Below the pieces are notes generated by a model. That model saw nothing but the letters and a program-made list of their open reading frames with translations, was not told the DNA's origin and searched no databases. The translations under genes and the position numbers were made by a program. From positions 1 to 6,928 of the forward strand of contig DAOUSQ010000057.1 in the NCBI GenBank assembly GCA_030627145.1: a stretch of 6,928 nt of DNA, given 5' to 3'. Origin of the DNA: Syntrophomonadaceae bacterium. Its GTDB lineage: Bacteria; Bacillota_B; Syntrophomonadia; Syntrophomonadales; Syntrophomonadaceae. Shown piece after piece: positions 6,710 to 6,928 of the stretch (position 1 is its first letter; the number at the start of each line of letters is the position of its first letter).

Positions 6710-6928
6710 CTAAATTATAAACATTGCGTCCCCGTAACTGAAAAAGCGATACCTGTTCTCAACTGCATGATTATAGGCCGACATGGTGTTAGAAAATCCT
6801 GCAAAAGCAGCTACCAGCATCAATAGTGAAGATCCAGGCAGGTGAAAATTAGTTATCAATTTATCAATAGACTTTAACTCGTATCCCGGGTAAATAAACT
6901 TATTTGTTTCTCCTTCCCTGGCTGAAAA
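6710..6928 (-). CDS. queA: S-adenosylmethionine:tRNA ribosyltransferase-isomerase, C-terminal end (partial)
   Basis: Only the last 72 residues are present; the rest lies beyond the right edge. QueA transfers and isomerises the ribose of S-adenosylmethionine onto preQ1 in tRNA, giving epoxyqueuosine, the step after Tgt. The fragment matches the family's C-terminus well: [32 protein letters not shown] in two adjoining halves (residues 11-42 of the fragment), then an [16 protein letters not shown] block ending at the TAG stop (6710-6712). The frame is intact to the window edge. The queA-tgt neighbourhood supports the call. Confidence 0.93.
   Translation of the reverse strand, partial: FSAREGETNKFIYPGYELKSIDKLITNFHLPGSSLLMLVAAFAGFSNTMSAYNHAVENRYRFFSYGDAMFII

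Overview
The window carries an all-minus-strand block of housekeeping genes from an AT-rich, low-GC Gram-positive bacterium. Split secD and secF genes, a short SecD head, strong AAGGAGG-type ribosome binding sites, frequent TTG starts and the order queA-tgt-yajC-(HD protein)-secD-secF all suggest a clostridial Firmicute, perhaps near the Peptococcaceae/Desulfotomaculum group. That placement is an inference from gene content and protein texture, not from a search.

In the direction of transcription (right to left), the layout is as follows. The 3' end of queA enters at the right edge. A gap of about 390 bp follows. It is very AT-rich and holds two GTAG-footed hairpins in inverted orientation (a REP/BIME-like element) and a likely tgt promoter. 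Then come tgt, a 64-bp spacer with an orphan Shine-Dalgarno and a hairpin, yajC, an HD-domain phosphohydrolase that starts immediately after the yajC stop, secD, and secF 12 bp behind secD. A strong hairpin follows secF. Next is a small two-helix LapA/DUF1049-type membrane protein with its own terminator-like hairpin, and finally lysA with a recognisable promoter. The plus strand shows no convincing gene.

Functionally, queA and tgt make queuosine in tRNA. Tgt inserts preQ1 at position 34 and QueA adds the cyclopentane ring. YajC, SecD and SecF form the accessory complex of the SecYEG translocon, which uses proton motive force to complete protein export. LysA makes lysine from meso-diaminopimelate. 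The HD protein has no assigned function, but it carries the metal-ligand pattern of multi-metal HD phosphodiesterases and sits inside the Sec operon.

Most of the window is ordinary. The items worth a second look are the REP-like pair, the HD protein, and two very short minus-strand ORFs in the gaps around lapA, one of which has a seven-base Shine-Dalgarno. No CRISPR array, tRNA, rRNA, insertion sequence or prophage gene was seen.
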